From NCBI RefSeq assembly GCF_000383975.1, contig NZ_KB913017.1:3820265-3884264 (forward strand): a DNA stretch of 64,000 nucleotides, in the 5' to 3' direction. How positions within the stretch are numbered: the first letter of the stretch is position 1; each line of letters begins with the position of its first letter. Shown here in pieces: positions 9,192 through 17,237 of the stretch. Below the pieces are notes generated by a model. It did not search any database. It worked only from the letters and a program-made list of their open reading frames with translations, and was not told the origin of the DNA. Source of the stretch: Natronorubrum tibetense GA33 (lineage in GTDB: Archaea > Halobacteriota > Halobacteria > Halobacteriales > Natrialbaceae). A program made the translations under genes and the position numbers.

Positions 9192-9347
9192 TTAATTGAC
9201 CAGTATTTCCGGCGGGGGGAGCCTGATCGAATCGACGGCGTGTCCCGTCTCCACAAAGTGATCGATCGCGCGTTTCGAGACCTCCTCGGGCGTACACCCA
9301 TCCTCCGTGCTCGCGTGCCAGTCACATTCGAGACAGTATTTGTGCAT
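9192..9347 (-). CDS. Small C2H2-like zinc-finger protein (51 aa)
   Basis: A short minus-strand gene: it begins MHKYCLECDWHAS and ends PPPEILVN. It has a CxxC knuckle (residues 5 and 8), then His30 and His36 in DHFVETGHAVDS, giving C-x2-C-x21-H-x5-H. Haloarchaea encode families of small proteins with a CxxC knuckle and a VETGH segment, so this looks like a real gene despite its size. The frame has strong third-position GC bias. It converges with the lipoprotein gene ending at 9120. Function is unknown. Confidence 0.7.
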   Translation of the reverse strand: MHKYCLECDWHASTEDGCTPEEVSKRAIDHFVETGHAVDSIRLPPPEILVN

Positions 9348-9655
9348 CTGTCGGTCTTACATACCAGTCGACGATAGAGGGTTGAAAACGTCGTGCAGGA
9401 AAGCGACGGTCCATGCACTCGCCTGCGAAGGAAAGTCACAGGTGAAAACGAGTCAGAATCTGTGAGGAACACCCGAGTGACGGACGGCGAAAATAGCGGC
9501 AATCACGGATAGTTTGATTCTCGTCGAGTGGCGATGACTGGTATCCGATCGAGACCGTCCCGCGACGACGACCGCCCGAATCCGTTCGATCGAGTTTCGA
9601 CGGGGCTGGTGTCCGTATCCGGGGCCTTTAAGCGCGGAGGAGGCAATCTCTCGGT
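9348..9655. other. Intergenic stretch with ilvD promoter and ribosome-binding site
   Basis: About 308 bases between divergent genes. CCTTTAAGCG (9625-9634) is a likely TATA element, and GGAGGAGG (9636-9643) a strong Shine-Dalgarno sequence 12 bases before the ilvD ATG. Nothing else is recognisable. Confidence 0.5.
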
Positions 9656-11392
9656 ATGAGTCAACAGCCCGAACAGCGATCGCCCGCGGAGGGCAAACCC
9701 GACGAGTTACCGAGCAAGGAGGTCACGGAGGGGACCGAACGGGCACCCCACCGAGCGATGTTTCGCGCGATGGGGTACGACGACGACGATCTCGCCTCGC
9801 CGATGATCGGCGTCGCGAACCCGGCCGCCGACATCACGCCCTGTAACGTCCACTTAGACGACGTGGCCCAATCGGCTTACGACGCCGTCGACGCGGCCGA
9901 CGGGATGCCGATCGAATTCGGGACGATCACCATCTCCGACGCCATCTCGATGGGAACCGAGGGAATGAAAGCCTCTCTGATCTCTCGAGAAGTGATCGCC
10001 GACTCCGTCGAACTGGTCGCCTTCGGCGAGCGCATGGACGGACTCGTCACCATCGGTGGCTGCGACAAGAACATGCCCGGGATGATGATGGCTGCTATCC
10101 GAACCGATCTGCCGAGTGTCTTCCTCTACGGCGGTTCGATCATGCCCGGCGAGCACGAAGGCCGTGAGATCACGGTCCAGAACGTCTTCGAGGGCGTCGG
10201 CTCCGTGGCCGACGGCGAGATGACCGAGGAGGAACTTGACGAGATGGAGCACAACGCCTGTCCCGGCGCCGGCTCCTGTGGCGGGATGTTCACCGCCAAC
10301 ACGATGGCCTCAATCTCCGAAACGATCGGCTTCGCGCCGCTCGGTTCCTCGTCGCCGCCCGCAGAAGACGAGCAGCGCTACGAGGTCGCCCGCGAGAGCG
10401 GCGAACTCGCCGTCGAAGCCGTCCACGAGCAGCGCAAGCCCTCCGACTTCCTCTCGCGGAAGTCCTTCGAGAACGCGATCGCGCTCCAGGTGGCCATCGG
10501 CGGCTCGACCAACGCCGTCCTCCACCTGCTGGCGATGGCCGCCGAGGCCGGCGTCGAGCTCGATATCGAGGACTTCAACGATATCAGCGCCCGCACGCCG
10601 AAGATCGCCAAACTCCAGCCCAGCGGCGCGCGCGTGATGAACGACCTCCACGAAGTCGGCGGCGTCCCGGTCGTCTTGCGAGAACTGCTGGAGGCCGACC
10701 TGCTCCACGGTGACGCGCTGACGGTCACCGGCGAAACGATGGCCGAGGCCCTCGAGCGCGTCGATCCACCACGGATCGAAGAGCTCGATACCGACTTCCT
10801 CTACACCGTCGACGACCCGATCAACGAGCGCGGAGCCATCCGCATCCTCACGGGCAACCTCGCGCCCGACGGTGCCGTCATCAAAATCACCGGCGAGGAC
10901 CACCTCCATCACGAGGGACCGGTCCGCATCTTCGAACAGGAGGAGAACGCGATGGCGTACGTCCAGGAGGGCAACGTCGAGACCGGCGACGTCATCGGCA
11001 TCCGCAACGAGGGTCCACAGGGCGGCCCCGGCATGCGCGAGATGCTCGGCGTCACGAGCGCCGTCGCCGGGCAGGGCCACGCCGAGGACGTCGCGCTCTT
11101 TACCGACGGCCGGTTCTCCGGCGCTACCCGCGGCTTCTCCATCGGCCACGTCGCACCCGAGGCCGCCGCCGGCGGTCCGATAGCGGCGCTCGAGGACGGT
11201 GACACGATCACCATCGACATCGACGAACTCGAACTCTCCGTGGATCTCTCCGACGAAGAGATCGAGCAGCGACTCGAGGCCCGCGACCCGCCCGAACCCA
11301 ACTACACGAGCGGTGTGCTGGCGAAGTACGGCCAGACGTTCGATTCGGCAGCCAACGGTGCGGTGACGAACCCCGGCGCAAAGCAGGACTGA
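9656..11392 (+). CDS. ilvD: Dihydroxy-acid dehydratase
   Basis: A 578-residue enzyme that converts 2,3-dihydroxy-3-methylbutanoate (and the methylpentanoate) to the 2-oxo acids in valine and isoleucine synthesis. The three iron-sulfur Cys regions are clear: DITPCNVH (about 63), [10 protein letters not shown] (about 135) and [13 protein letters not shown] (about 201-209). The C-terminal region [19 protein letters not shown] is a family signature. Length is normal and the start is supported by an upstream GGAGGAGG. No other ilv genes are adjacent. Confidence 0.96.
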   Translation: MSQQPEQRSPAEGKPDELPSKEVTEGTERAPHRAMFRAMGYDDDDLASPMIGVANPAADITPCNVHLDDVAQSAYDAVDAADGMPIEFGTITISDAISMGTEGMKASLISREVIADSVELVAFGERMDGLVTIGGCDKNMPGMMMAAIRTDLPSVFLYGGSIMPGEHEGREITVQNVFEGVGSVADGEMTEEELDEMEHNACPGAGSCGGMFTANTMASISETIGFAPLGSSSPPAEDEQRYEVARESGELAVEAVHEQRKPSDFLSRKSFENAIALQVAIGGSTNAVLHLLAMAAEAGVELDIEDFNDISARTPKIAKLQPSGARVMNDLHEVGGVPVVLRELLEADLLHGDALTVTGETMAEALERVDPPRIEELDTDFLYTVDDPINERGAIRILTGNLAPDGAVIKITGEDHLHHEGPVRIFEQEENAMAYVQEGNVETGDVIGIRNEGPQGGPGMREMLGVTSAVAGQGHAEDVALFTDGRFSGATRGFSIGHVAPEAAAGGPIAALEDGDTITIDIDELELSVDLSDEEIEQRLEARDPPEPNYTSGVLAKYGQTFDSAANGAVTNPGAKQD

Positions 11393-11400
11393 GTCGGCGT

Positions 11401-11408
11401 CGCTTTTT
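11401..11408 (+). terminator. T-rich terminator after ilvD
   Basis: GCTTTTTC follows the ilvD stop by 9 bases. Short oligo-T runs are typical archaeal termination signals; no hairpin is needed. Confidence 0.4.
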
Positions 11409-11431
11409 CGAGACCGTGGCGCACCACACGG

Positions 11432-12061
11432 CTAGCACTGCTCGAGCCGCCGCGTCGCGTCCCGTAGCGCCGCCTGCGTGTCGATGCTGTCGAACGTTCG
11501 GTCGGAGACGCCCTCGAGGTCGGCTTCGGCCACCGTCGCGACGTCGAGTTCCTCGAGTGCGGCCATCACTCGACCGTCCCCGGACGACAGTCGCTGCTCG
11601 CAGACGCGAGCCATCGTCTCCGCGCGGTAGACCGCCTGCATGGGTTGCAACCAGCCGTCCGCGAGTCGGACGACAGCCCCGTCGCGTCCGTAGGCGCGGT
11701 CATGAAGAATCTCGAGCAGGACCGGGTCGACGAACGGCATGTCACAGGCCACGACGGCCGCGTACTCGGGCTCGAGCGCCTCGAGACCGACCTGCATCCC
11801 CGAAAGCGGGCCGCGGTCGGGGACCGGGTCGGTCGCGTAGCGAGGGGCGGCTTCGCTGCCCGAGAGCGCGTCTCGGATCGGCTCGAGTTGGTCCGCCCGA
11901 CAGTTGACCACGCAGTCGTCGGCCACTGTTGCGAGCCGGTCGACGACGCGACGGATCATCGGCGTGCCGGCGAGATCGGTGACGGCCTTATCGGGTTCGC
12001 CGAAGCGCGTGGAGTAGCCGCCGGCGAGGACGACGCCGCCGAGTGAGCCGTTGCGCGTCAC
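11432..12061 (-). CDS. mobA: Molybdenum cofactor guanylyltransferase MobA-like
   Basis: A 209-residue nucleotidyltransferase. The N-terminus shows VVLAGGYSTRFGEPDKA, the GTP-binding signature, and VACDMPFVDP supplies the metal-binding Asp (about 101). MobA attaches GMP to Mo-molybdopterin to form MGD for enzymes such as nitrate and DMSO reductases. The start is a GTG at 12061: it has a TATA box (TTATAC, about 12084-12090) 25-30 bases upstream, and the frame continues open for another kilobase that overlaps the glycosyltransferase gene and is not coding. A CobY/MobA-like activity on another nucleotide cannot be excluded. Confidence 0.88.
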   Translation of the reverse strand: MTRNGSLGGVVLAGGYSTRFGEPDKAVTDLAGTPMIRRVVDRLATVADDCVVNCRADQLEPIRDALSGSEAAPRYATDPVPDRGPLSGMQVGLEALEPEYAAVVACDMPFVDPVLLEILHDRAYGRDGAVVRLADGWLQPMQAVYRAETMARVCEQRLSSGDGRVMAALEELDVATVAEADLEGVSDRTFDSIDTQAALRDATRRLEQC

Positions 12062-12083
12062 GTCCGGTCGGTACGGATCACGG

Positions 12084-12091
12084 TCGTATAA
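12084..12091 (-). promoter_or_regulatory. TATA box of mobA
   Basis: On the minus strand CTTTATACGA sits about 27 bases before the GTG at 12061. It supports both a leaderless transcript and the GTG start. Confidence 0.6.
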
Positions 12092-12203
12092 AGACACAGC
12101 GACGTTCCCGGTCAGCTGAAACTCCGAACGCGCCGTCGGGAACACTGCGACGGAACCAGCCGGCCGTCGATCGGCGCGAGAGGTGGGCCGAGTCCGCGAC
12201 TGA

Positions 12204-12908
12204 TCAGCGAAAGTGTGCTCGAGTCGGCGAGCGCCCGGGGATCGCGTACTCGAGATACCCCACGAAGTACGCGAGAAAGAGGGGGAGATACCCTTCCTCT
12301 CGCTGGCGACGGGCCGAGGTCTCGACCGGGCAGGTATGATCGTAGACGACCAGTCCCTCGTCGCGCAGTCGTAGCGAGAGGTCGGTGTCCTCGAGAAAGG
12401 GCAGCGACTCGTCGAAGCCGCCGACCGCCTCGAACGCCGAACGGCGGGCGCTGCAGTCACAGCCGGGCTGCTGGACGAAGCCGACGGGCCAACTGACGCG
12501 GTACCACCAGTCCGAAAGGAGCCGAAAGAGCAGTCGATGCCGAACCGCGTCGGTGATCGGGCGAAGCGGCCCGCCGACGCCGACGACCGAGGGCGTCGCG
12601 CAGTGGCGTCGGTGGCGTCGAACCCATTTGGGAGGAACGACAGTGTCGGCGTCGGTAAAGAGGAGCAGGTCGCCAGTGGCCGCCGCCACACCCCGATTTC
12701 GAGCGGTTCCCGGCCCGTTTTCCCGTTCGTCGACGAGCACTCGGTCGGTAACCGGATGCTCGCGAGCGGCGGCCAGCGTCGCCGAGCCGCTGGCGACCAC
12801 GATGGTCTCGAGTTCCCCGTCGAAAACCTGCCCCAAGAGCGAGTCGAGCGTTCGCTCGAGATGGGCCGCTTCTTCGCGAGCGGGGACGACGACCGACGCG
12901 GAGTCCAT
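12204..12908 (-). CDS. Family 2 glycosyltransferase
   Basis: A 234-residue GT-A fold transferase. SVVVPAREEAAHLERTL starts the nucleotide-sugar domain, FTDADTVVPPKW contains the DxD metal motif (about 90), and GGFDESLPFLEDTDL carries the acceptor-site ED(D/T) motif (about 174). It probably transfers a sugar to a lipid or polysaccharide acceptor at the cytoplasmic face; the C-terminal FLAYFVGYLEYA segment is hydrophobic enough to touch the membrane. Donor and acceptor are unknown. It is divergent from the beta-RFAP synthase homologue. Confidence 0.88.
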   Translation of the reverse strand: MDSASVVVPAREEAAHLERTLDSLLGQVFDGELETIVVASGSATLAAAREHPVTDRVLVDERENGPGTARNRGVAAATGDLLLFTDADTVVPPKWVRRHRRHCATPSVVGVGGPLRPITDAVRHRLLFRLLSDWWYRVSWPVGFVQQPGCDCSARRSAFEAVGGFDESLPFLEDTDLSLRLRDEGLVVYDHTCPVETSARRQREEGYLPLFLAYFVGYLEYAIPGRSPTRAHFR

Positions 12909-13061
12909 CGACGGTGACTGTCGCCGCGAGCGGTAGAGTCGCTGCGGCTCCGCGATTGCTGGTCGGGCGGCTCTGCGATCCGTCGGTCCGCCTCGCTCGA
13001 GACGTTCACAGTCGTTGCCACCGTCGAAATCCCCTTCCCGAGGGCCTCCCTACCGCAGCGT

Positions 13062-14042
13062 ATGACGACCGCGACCGTCACCGCAGGCGCGCGACTCCAC
13101 GTCGGCTTTCAGAACCTCTCGCTCGCCCGACGGCGACTCTACGGCGGAATTGGCGTCGGTCTCGAGGAGCCCCGCGTGACGGTCGCGGCCGAACCCGCCT
13201 CCGGCGTCGAGAGCGACGATCCACTGGTCCGGGAGTACGCCGCGCGAGCCGTCGACGTCCTCGACGTCTCCGGTGTCGCGGTCACGCTCGAGGAACGGCT
13301 CCCGCGCCACGTCGGCCTCGGGAGCGGGACCCAACTCGCTCTGTCGGTGCTCGCGGCAACGGCGCACGCACACGGGCTCGAGCCCGACATCCGCGAACAG
13401 GCACCCGCGATGGGCCGCGGCGGCCGCAGCGGGGTCGGCGTCGGGACGTTCGAGGACGGCGGCTTCGTCGTCGACGCCGGCCATCCGACGAACCGCTTTA
13501 CGACCGAGCCGCCGGCCGAGGGCGACTGGATGGTTCCACCCGTCGTCGCCCGACACGAAATCCCCGACGAGTGGCGGTTCCTCGTCGTCGTCCCCGAGGC
13601 CGAACCCGGCCGCAACGGCGACGACGAAGACGCGAGTATGCGCTCCGTCGTCGAGCGCGCCGATCCCGCCGTCGCCGACGAGATCGCCAGCGTCGTTACC
13701 CGCAAACTGCTGCCCGCCGCTGCGGAGGGTCGTCTCGAGACCTTCGGCGAAGCCATCGCCGAAATCGGGCGCAAGAACGGGGCGTGGTACGCCGACGCCC
13801 AGGGGGGCGTCTTCCGGCCGCCCGCCGGAGCGCTCGTCGAAGCGCTCGAGGCGTGTCCGGTCTGTACGGGCGTCGGCCAGTCGTCGTGGGGGCCCGTCGT
13901 CTACGGCGTGACGGACCGCACGCACGCCGACGAGGCCGAATCGGCGGCTCGAGACGCGCTGGCGGATAACGGACTCGAGGGACGGGTTATTTTGACGGAA
14001 GCGGCCTCGAGCGGGGCTCGAGTCAGCATTGACGGCGATTGA
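13062..14042 (+). CDS. Beta-ribofuranosylaminobenzene 5'-phosphate synthase-like protein
   Basis: A 326-residue GHMP-superfamily protein. RLHVGFQNLS opens the protein, HVGLGSGTQLALSV (about 85-98) is the phosphate-binding Gly-rich loop, and GRGGRSGVGVGTF (about 118-130) is the second family motif. In methanogens this enzyme couples p-aminobenzoate-type substrates to phosphoribosyl pyrophosphate, the first committed step of methanopterin synthesis. Haloarchaea are regarded as folate users, so the product here is uncertain and a related pterin or cofactor role is possible. The ATG at 13062 directly precedes conserved sequence. Length matches the family. Confidence 0.85.
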   Translation: MTTATVTAGARLHVGFQNLSLARRRLYGGIGVGLEEPRVTVAAEPASGVESDDPLVREYAARAVDVLDVSGVAVTLEERLPRHVGLGSGTQLALSVLAATAHAHGLEPDIREQAPAMGRGGRSGVGVGTFEDGGFVVDAGHPTNRFTTEPPAEGDWMVPPVVARHEIPDEWRFLVVVPEAEPGRNGDDEDASMRSVVERADPAVADEIASVVTRKLLPAAAEGRLETFGEAIAEIGRKNGAWYADAQGGVFRPPAGALVEALEACPVCTGVGQSSWGPVVYGVTDRTHADEAESAARDALADNGLEGRVILTEAASSGARVSIDGD

Positions 14043-14045
14043 GTT

Positions 14046-14097
14046 CCACCGTGCGGTGGCGCGCGCTTGGCTGTGGTGAGCGTACAGCGAACCACAG
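14046..14097. repeat. Two short hairpins after the beta-RFAP synthase gene
   Basis: CCACCG-TG-CGGTGG (14046-14059) and CTGTGGT (14071-14077) paired with ACCACAG (14091-14097) are perfect inverted repeats. They lie between the convergent gene ends at 14042 and 14101 and may act in RNA 3'-end formation, or mark the edge of an inserted segment. Confidence 0.5.
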
Positions 14098-14100
14098 ATA

Positions 14101-14508
14101 CTAGTCTTCGAAACTCGTCTGTCGCTCCTGCTCAAGTCGTTGACAGCCGATCACTAACGAATCGGGAATGTCGGTCGCAGTTGCGTGTAACGCGTCGAAA
14201 ACGACGGCAATCTCGTCAAACTGTGGGCCTCGAGATGCAACCAACGGCTCTGTCTCCCAGTTGATGAACCCCTGATCAGCCAATAGAGGAAGATGGATGT
14301 GATGCAATTCCTGCCGAAGTTTTTCGGGATCGGTAGGAATGTTTGGATTCATTGCATTTTCTGGCAATGAAACTGATTGGCCTGATGCGACATCTAACAG
14401 AGAAACGATGAGTTGGCGGCGTGGTTCTGCCGAAAGTGCCTCGAAAACGTGATTCCATTTTCCAATGATACGCTGTCCATTCTCGATTCGTACGCCCATC
14501 TCTTTCAT
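14101..14508 (-). CDS. Haloarchaeal winged-HTH protein (DUF7344/ArsR-like)
   Basis: A 135-residue protein. FEALSAEPRRQLIVSLLDVA (about 17-36) looks like helix one of an ArsR-like winged helix, and LRQELHHIHLPLLADQGFI (about 65-83) resembles the wing region of haloarchaeal DUF7344-type regulators. It probably binds DNA, but no target is evident. Codon use is noticeably more A/T-rich than neighbours. It lies between the intact beta-RFAP gene and a truncated gene remnant, suggesting arrival by insertion. The ATG at 14508 or 14499 are both possible; the upstream extension looks non-coding. Confidence 0.6.
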   Translation of the reverse strand: MKEMGVRIENGQRIIGKWNHVFEALSAEPRRQLIVSLLDVASGQSVSLPENAMNPNIPTDPEKLRQELHHIHLPLLADQGFINWETEPLVASRGPQFDEIAVVFDALHATATDIPDSLVIGCQRLEQERQTSFED

Positions 14509-14594
14509 ACCGATAGATCGGACGCTTCTGGCATAAGACTCTAGCCAAACAACAAACAATCCAACTAATTACTAGTATTTATTTATGAACGCAG

Positions 14595-14763
14595 GATTTC
14601 TCCCAGATCCGTCATCGAACACCTGTTCGCGGAGACCGAGACGCTCGAGGAGCACACGGCGCTATTGGCGACCGACATCCTCGAGATGCCCGCCCTCGAG
14701 ACGTTCCGGGTCGCCGACTGCCCCGTGGTGCTCGAGGACGAGCGACTCGAGCGCGGCTACTAA
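14595..14763 (+). pseudogene. C-terminal remnant of an unidentified haloarchaeal gene
   Basis: A frame with strong haloarchaeal codon bias reads SVIEHLFAETETLEEHTALL and, further on, ETFRVADCPVVLEDERLERG before a TAA at 14761-14763. There is no in-frame start codon before it: the frame is closed by a TAA near 14566 and the intervening bases are A/T-rich and non-coding in character. It therefore looks like the 3' end of a gene whose 5' part has been lost, probably when the A/T-rich HTH segment arrived. The family could not be named. Confidence 0.5.
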
Positions 14764-14817
14764 GCGGCGACGGCGGCGGTCAGTATCCTTTTGCGCCTCG
14801 ACCCGCTACGGGCGGCT

Positions 14818-15147
14818 ATGCAGTTCTGCGACGACTGCGGTTCGATGATGAAAGCCGACGGCGACCACATGGTCTGTACGAACGACGACTGTGGCACCTC
14901 GAGCGAGCGCGACCGCGACCGCGAGAGCGAGTTCGTCTCGACGGAGTCCCAGACGGACGACGAGGTGATCGAGTCCGACGCGAACGCCAACTTCGAGGGG
15001 AAGCCGAAGGCGACGGACGTGGTCTGTGACGACTGCGGCAATCAGGAGGCGTGGTACACGCTCAAGCAGACGGCCTCGGCCGACGAGCCGCCGACGCGAT
15101 TTTTCAAGTGCACCGAATGTGGGAAGCGCTGGCGGGGCTACAATTAA
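14818..15147 (+). CDS. tfs: Transcription factor S (TFS, RNA polymerase cleavage factor)
   Basis: A 109-residue protein with two zinc ribbons. The N-terminal ribbon is CDDC (about 4-7) and CTNDDC (about 20-25), and the C-terminal ribbon is CDDC (about 71-74) and CTEC (about 99-102). The ADEPPTRFF segment (about 87-95) supplies the Asp-Glu pair that enters the RNA polymerase active site and stimulates cleavage of backtracked RNA. TFS is the archaeal counterpart of TFIIS and of RPB9/RPC11. The start at 14818 has a CTTTTG element about 30 bases upstream. Confidence 0.92.
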   Translation: MQFCDDCGSMMKADGDHMVCTNDDCGTSSERDRDRESEFVSTESQTDDEVIESDANANFEGKPKATDVVCDDCGNQEAWYTLKQTASADEPPTRFFKCTECGKRWRGYN

Positions 15148-15166
15148 TCGAGACGCCGGATTCGAG

Positions 15167-15568
15167 TCACAGTTCGTTTTTGACGTAAATTCCCAGCACT
15201 GCACCCACGGCGCTCAACCCGACGGTGTAGAACGCGCCGAACACCAGAAAGAGGACGAAGAACACGCCTAACCCCGGTGCCGAACCGCCGACGCCGAGGA
15301 AAAATATCGAGGCGAGAAAGCCGAAGAAGACGAACGGAACGAGCATGACGAGTCCGGCGAGCGCGCCGACTCGCAGGCCGTCGGCCGGCTGGCCGCCCTC
15401 GAGGTAGCCCGCGACCCCGCCGCCGAGCAGCGTCGAGCCCGGGACGAACGAGAGCACGATGCCGGCGGCGCCGCCGACCAACGCGTTGAAGACGGTGTTG
15501 GGGTCGTCGTTCGATTCGGTTTCGTACGTGTCGACTGGCGGTGGCATGTCGGCGGTATCGGAGACCAT
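15167..15568 (-). CDS. DUF5518-type membrane protein
   Basis: A 133-residue protein with about four hydrophobic helices after a polar N-terminus (residues 1-25). The first contains NALVGGAAGIVLSFVPG, followed by Gly-rich segments (GGGVAGYLEGG), a pattern seen in the haloarchaeal DUF5518 family. Function is unknown. The ATG at 15568 is chosen because an A/T-rich TATA region (15589-15604) lies about 27 bases upstream. It converges with TFS. Confidence 0.7.
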   Translation of the reverse strand: MVSDTADMPPPVDTYETESNDDPNTVFNALVGGAAGIVLSFVPGSTLLGGGVAGYLEGGQPADGLRVGALAGLVMLVPFVFFGFLASIFFLGVGGSAPGLGVFFVLFLVFGAFYTVGLSAVGAVLGIYVKNEL

Positions 15569-15706
15569 AGGAACTCCTTTCGCCACCGAAATAAAAAATA
15601 TTTGTAGCTATTCGTCGATCACCCTCCCCGAACGCGACATCGGATCGGCCCCGTCGGAGGCGGACACAACGTTCACAACGATTCGCGCGAACCGATCAGT
15701 AGACGA

Positions 15707-17095
15707 ATGACTGACGGGCCGCGACTACCGGGCATCGAGACGGACGACGATGAGGACCGAATCGTCTGTCACGTCGATGCGGACTGCTTTTATGCCTCCT
15801 GCGAGCGACTCCGCGAGCCCGAACTGCGGGGCGAACCTGTCGTCGTCGGCATGGGGTACGAACCCGGCGACACCATCGGCGCCGTTGCCACCGCGAGCTA
15901 CGAGGCCCGCGAGTTCGGCGTCGAGAGCGCTCAAGCGATCTCGAGCGCGCTCGAGCGCCTGCCCCGACGCGAAGCGCTCGACCCCGACGCCGAGGACTAC
16001 GACCCCGATCTCGAGCCCGAAGAAACCGGCCATTACCGTCCCGTCGATATGGACTACTACGAGTCGATCGCCGGGGAAGTACGCGAAATTCTCCACGACT
16101 GTTCCGACACCGTCAGAGAGGTGAGCATCGACGAGGCCTACCTCGATGTCACCGATCGCACCGCCTGGGAGGTCGCGGACGGCTTCGCCCGCCATATCAC
16201 GGACCGCATCCGTCGGGAGGTCGGCGTGACCGTCAGCGTCGGCGTCGCGCCGACGATGAGCGCGGCCAAGATCGCCAGCGATTTCGATAAGCCCGACGGC
16301 CTGACCGTCGTCCGGCCCGGCGAAGTTCGGGAGTTCCTCGCCCCGCTCGAGGTCGATCTGCTCCACGGCGTCGGTCCCGTGACCGCGCGGGCGCTTCGGG
16401 AGATGGGGCTCGAGACCGCGGGTGACGTCGCCGCGACCGATCCGAAGCCGCTGGTCGAACGCTTCGGTGAACGCGGTCGAGAGCTGTATGATCGCGCACG
16501 CGGGGACGACGCCCGTCGGGTCGAACCGAAAGGAGAGCCCAAGAGCTTCTCCCGCGAGTCAGCGTTCGCGGAACCGATCGAGAAGGCGGAGCCGAAGTAC
16601 GAACAGATCGAGACGCTCGCCGCGGCCGTCGCCGACCGCGCCCAGCGAGAGGGCGCGCTCTACCGGACCGTCGGCGTCAAGGCCGTCACGCCGCCGTTCG
16701 ACGTCAACACGCGCGAGCGATCCCTGCCGGGACCGATCGACGATCCGGAACTCGTCGACCGTATCGCTACCGACCTGTTCACCGAGTTCGAGACCGAGGC
16801 CGTCCGGAAGGTCGGCGTTCGCGTCGCCAACCTCGAGTTCGCCGCGGCCGATCAGGCTAGCCTCGACGGCTGGGAGGGCCGCGCGAACGAGCAGCGGGCT
16901 GACGGTGACGGCGGGACCGAGACGGACGCCGCGGACGGCGAACCGGCACCTAGCAGCGACTCCGGAGCCGACAACGAGACGGATTCGAGCGACGAAAAGC
17001 GAGAGTCGACAGACGACAAAACGGCGTCGACGACGGACGGCCGAGACGCGACGGCCCACACCGAGGGACAGTCGTCGCTCGCGGATTTCTCGTGA
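15707..17095 (+). CDS. dinB: DNA polymerase IV (Y-family, DinB)
   Basis: A 462-residue translesion polymerase. Catalytic acidic residues are in VDADCFYAS (about 23-31) and SIDEAYLDV (about 140-148). GVGPVTARALREMG is a helix-hairpin-helix, and the little-finger domain follows to about 380. The last 80 residues are a disordered acidic tail ending QSSLADFS, which resembles a PCNA-interacting (PIP) motif. Y-family enzymes copy damaged DNA when tethered to PCNA. The start is the only reasonable ATG. It stands alone, upstream of a DnaJ-domain gene. Confidence 0.93.
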   Translation: MTDGPRLPGIETDDDEDRIVCHVDADCFYASCERLREPELRGEPVVVGMGYEPGDTIGAVATASYEAREFGVESAQAISSALERLPRREALDPDAEDYDPDLEPEETGHYRPVDMDYYESIAGEVREILHDCSDTVREVSIDEAYLDVTDRTAWEVADGFARHITDRIRREVGVTVSVGVAPTMSAAKIASDFDKPDGLTVVRPGEVREFLAPLEVDLLHGVGPVTARALREMGLETAGDVAATDPKPLVERFGERGRELYDRARGDDARRVEPKGEPKSFSRESAFAEPIEKAEPKYEQIETLAAAVADRAQREGALYRTVGVKAVTPPFDVNTRERSLPGPIDDPELVDRIATDLFTEFETEAVRKVGVRVANLEFAAADQASLDGWEGRANEQRADGDGGTETDAADGEPAPSSDSGADNETDSSDEKRESTDDKTASTTDGRDATAHTEGQSSLADFS

Positions 17096-17237
17096 GGCCG
17101 GCCGGTAGATCACGACGACATACCTCGCTCACGGCCACAATAGTAAAATCGTTCGAGCGACGAGTCGAACCCACTGTACAGAACGGCGTAATTATATCCC
17201 TCCACTCACAACTCATAGCAGACACGCTTACTTTCAC

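Noticed and set aside
11432-13081. 549-codon frame covering mobA and the glycosyltransferase
   Set aside because: Only the last 209 codons are MobA-like; the rest is out of frame with the GT2 gene and lacks a start at the MobA domain other than the GTG chosen.
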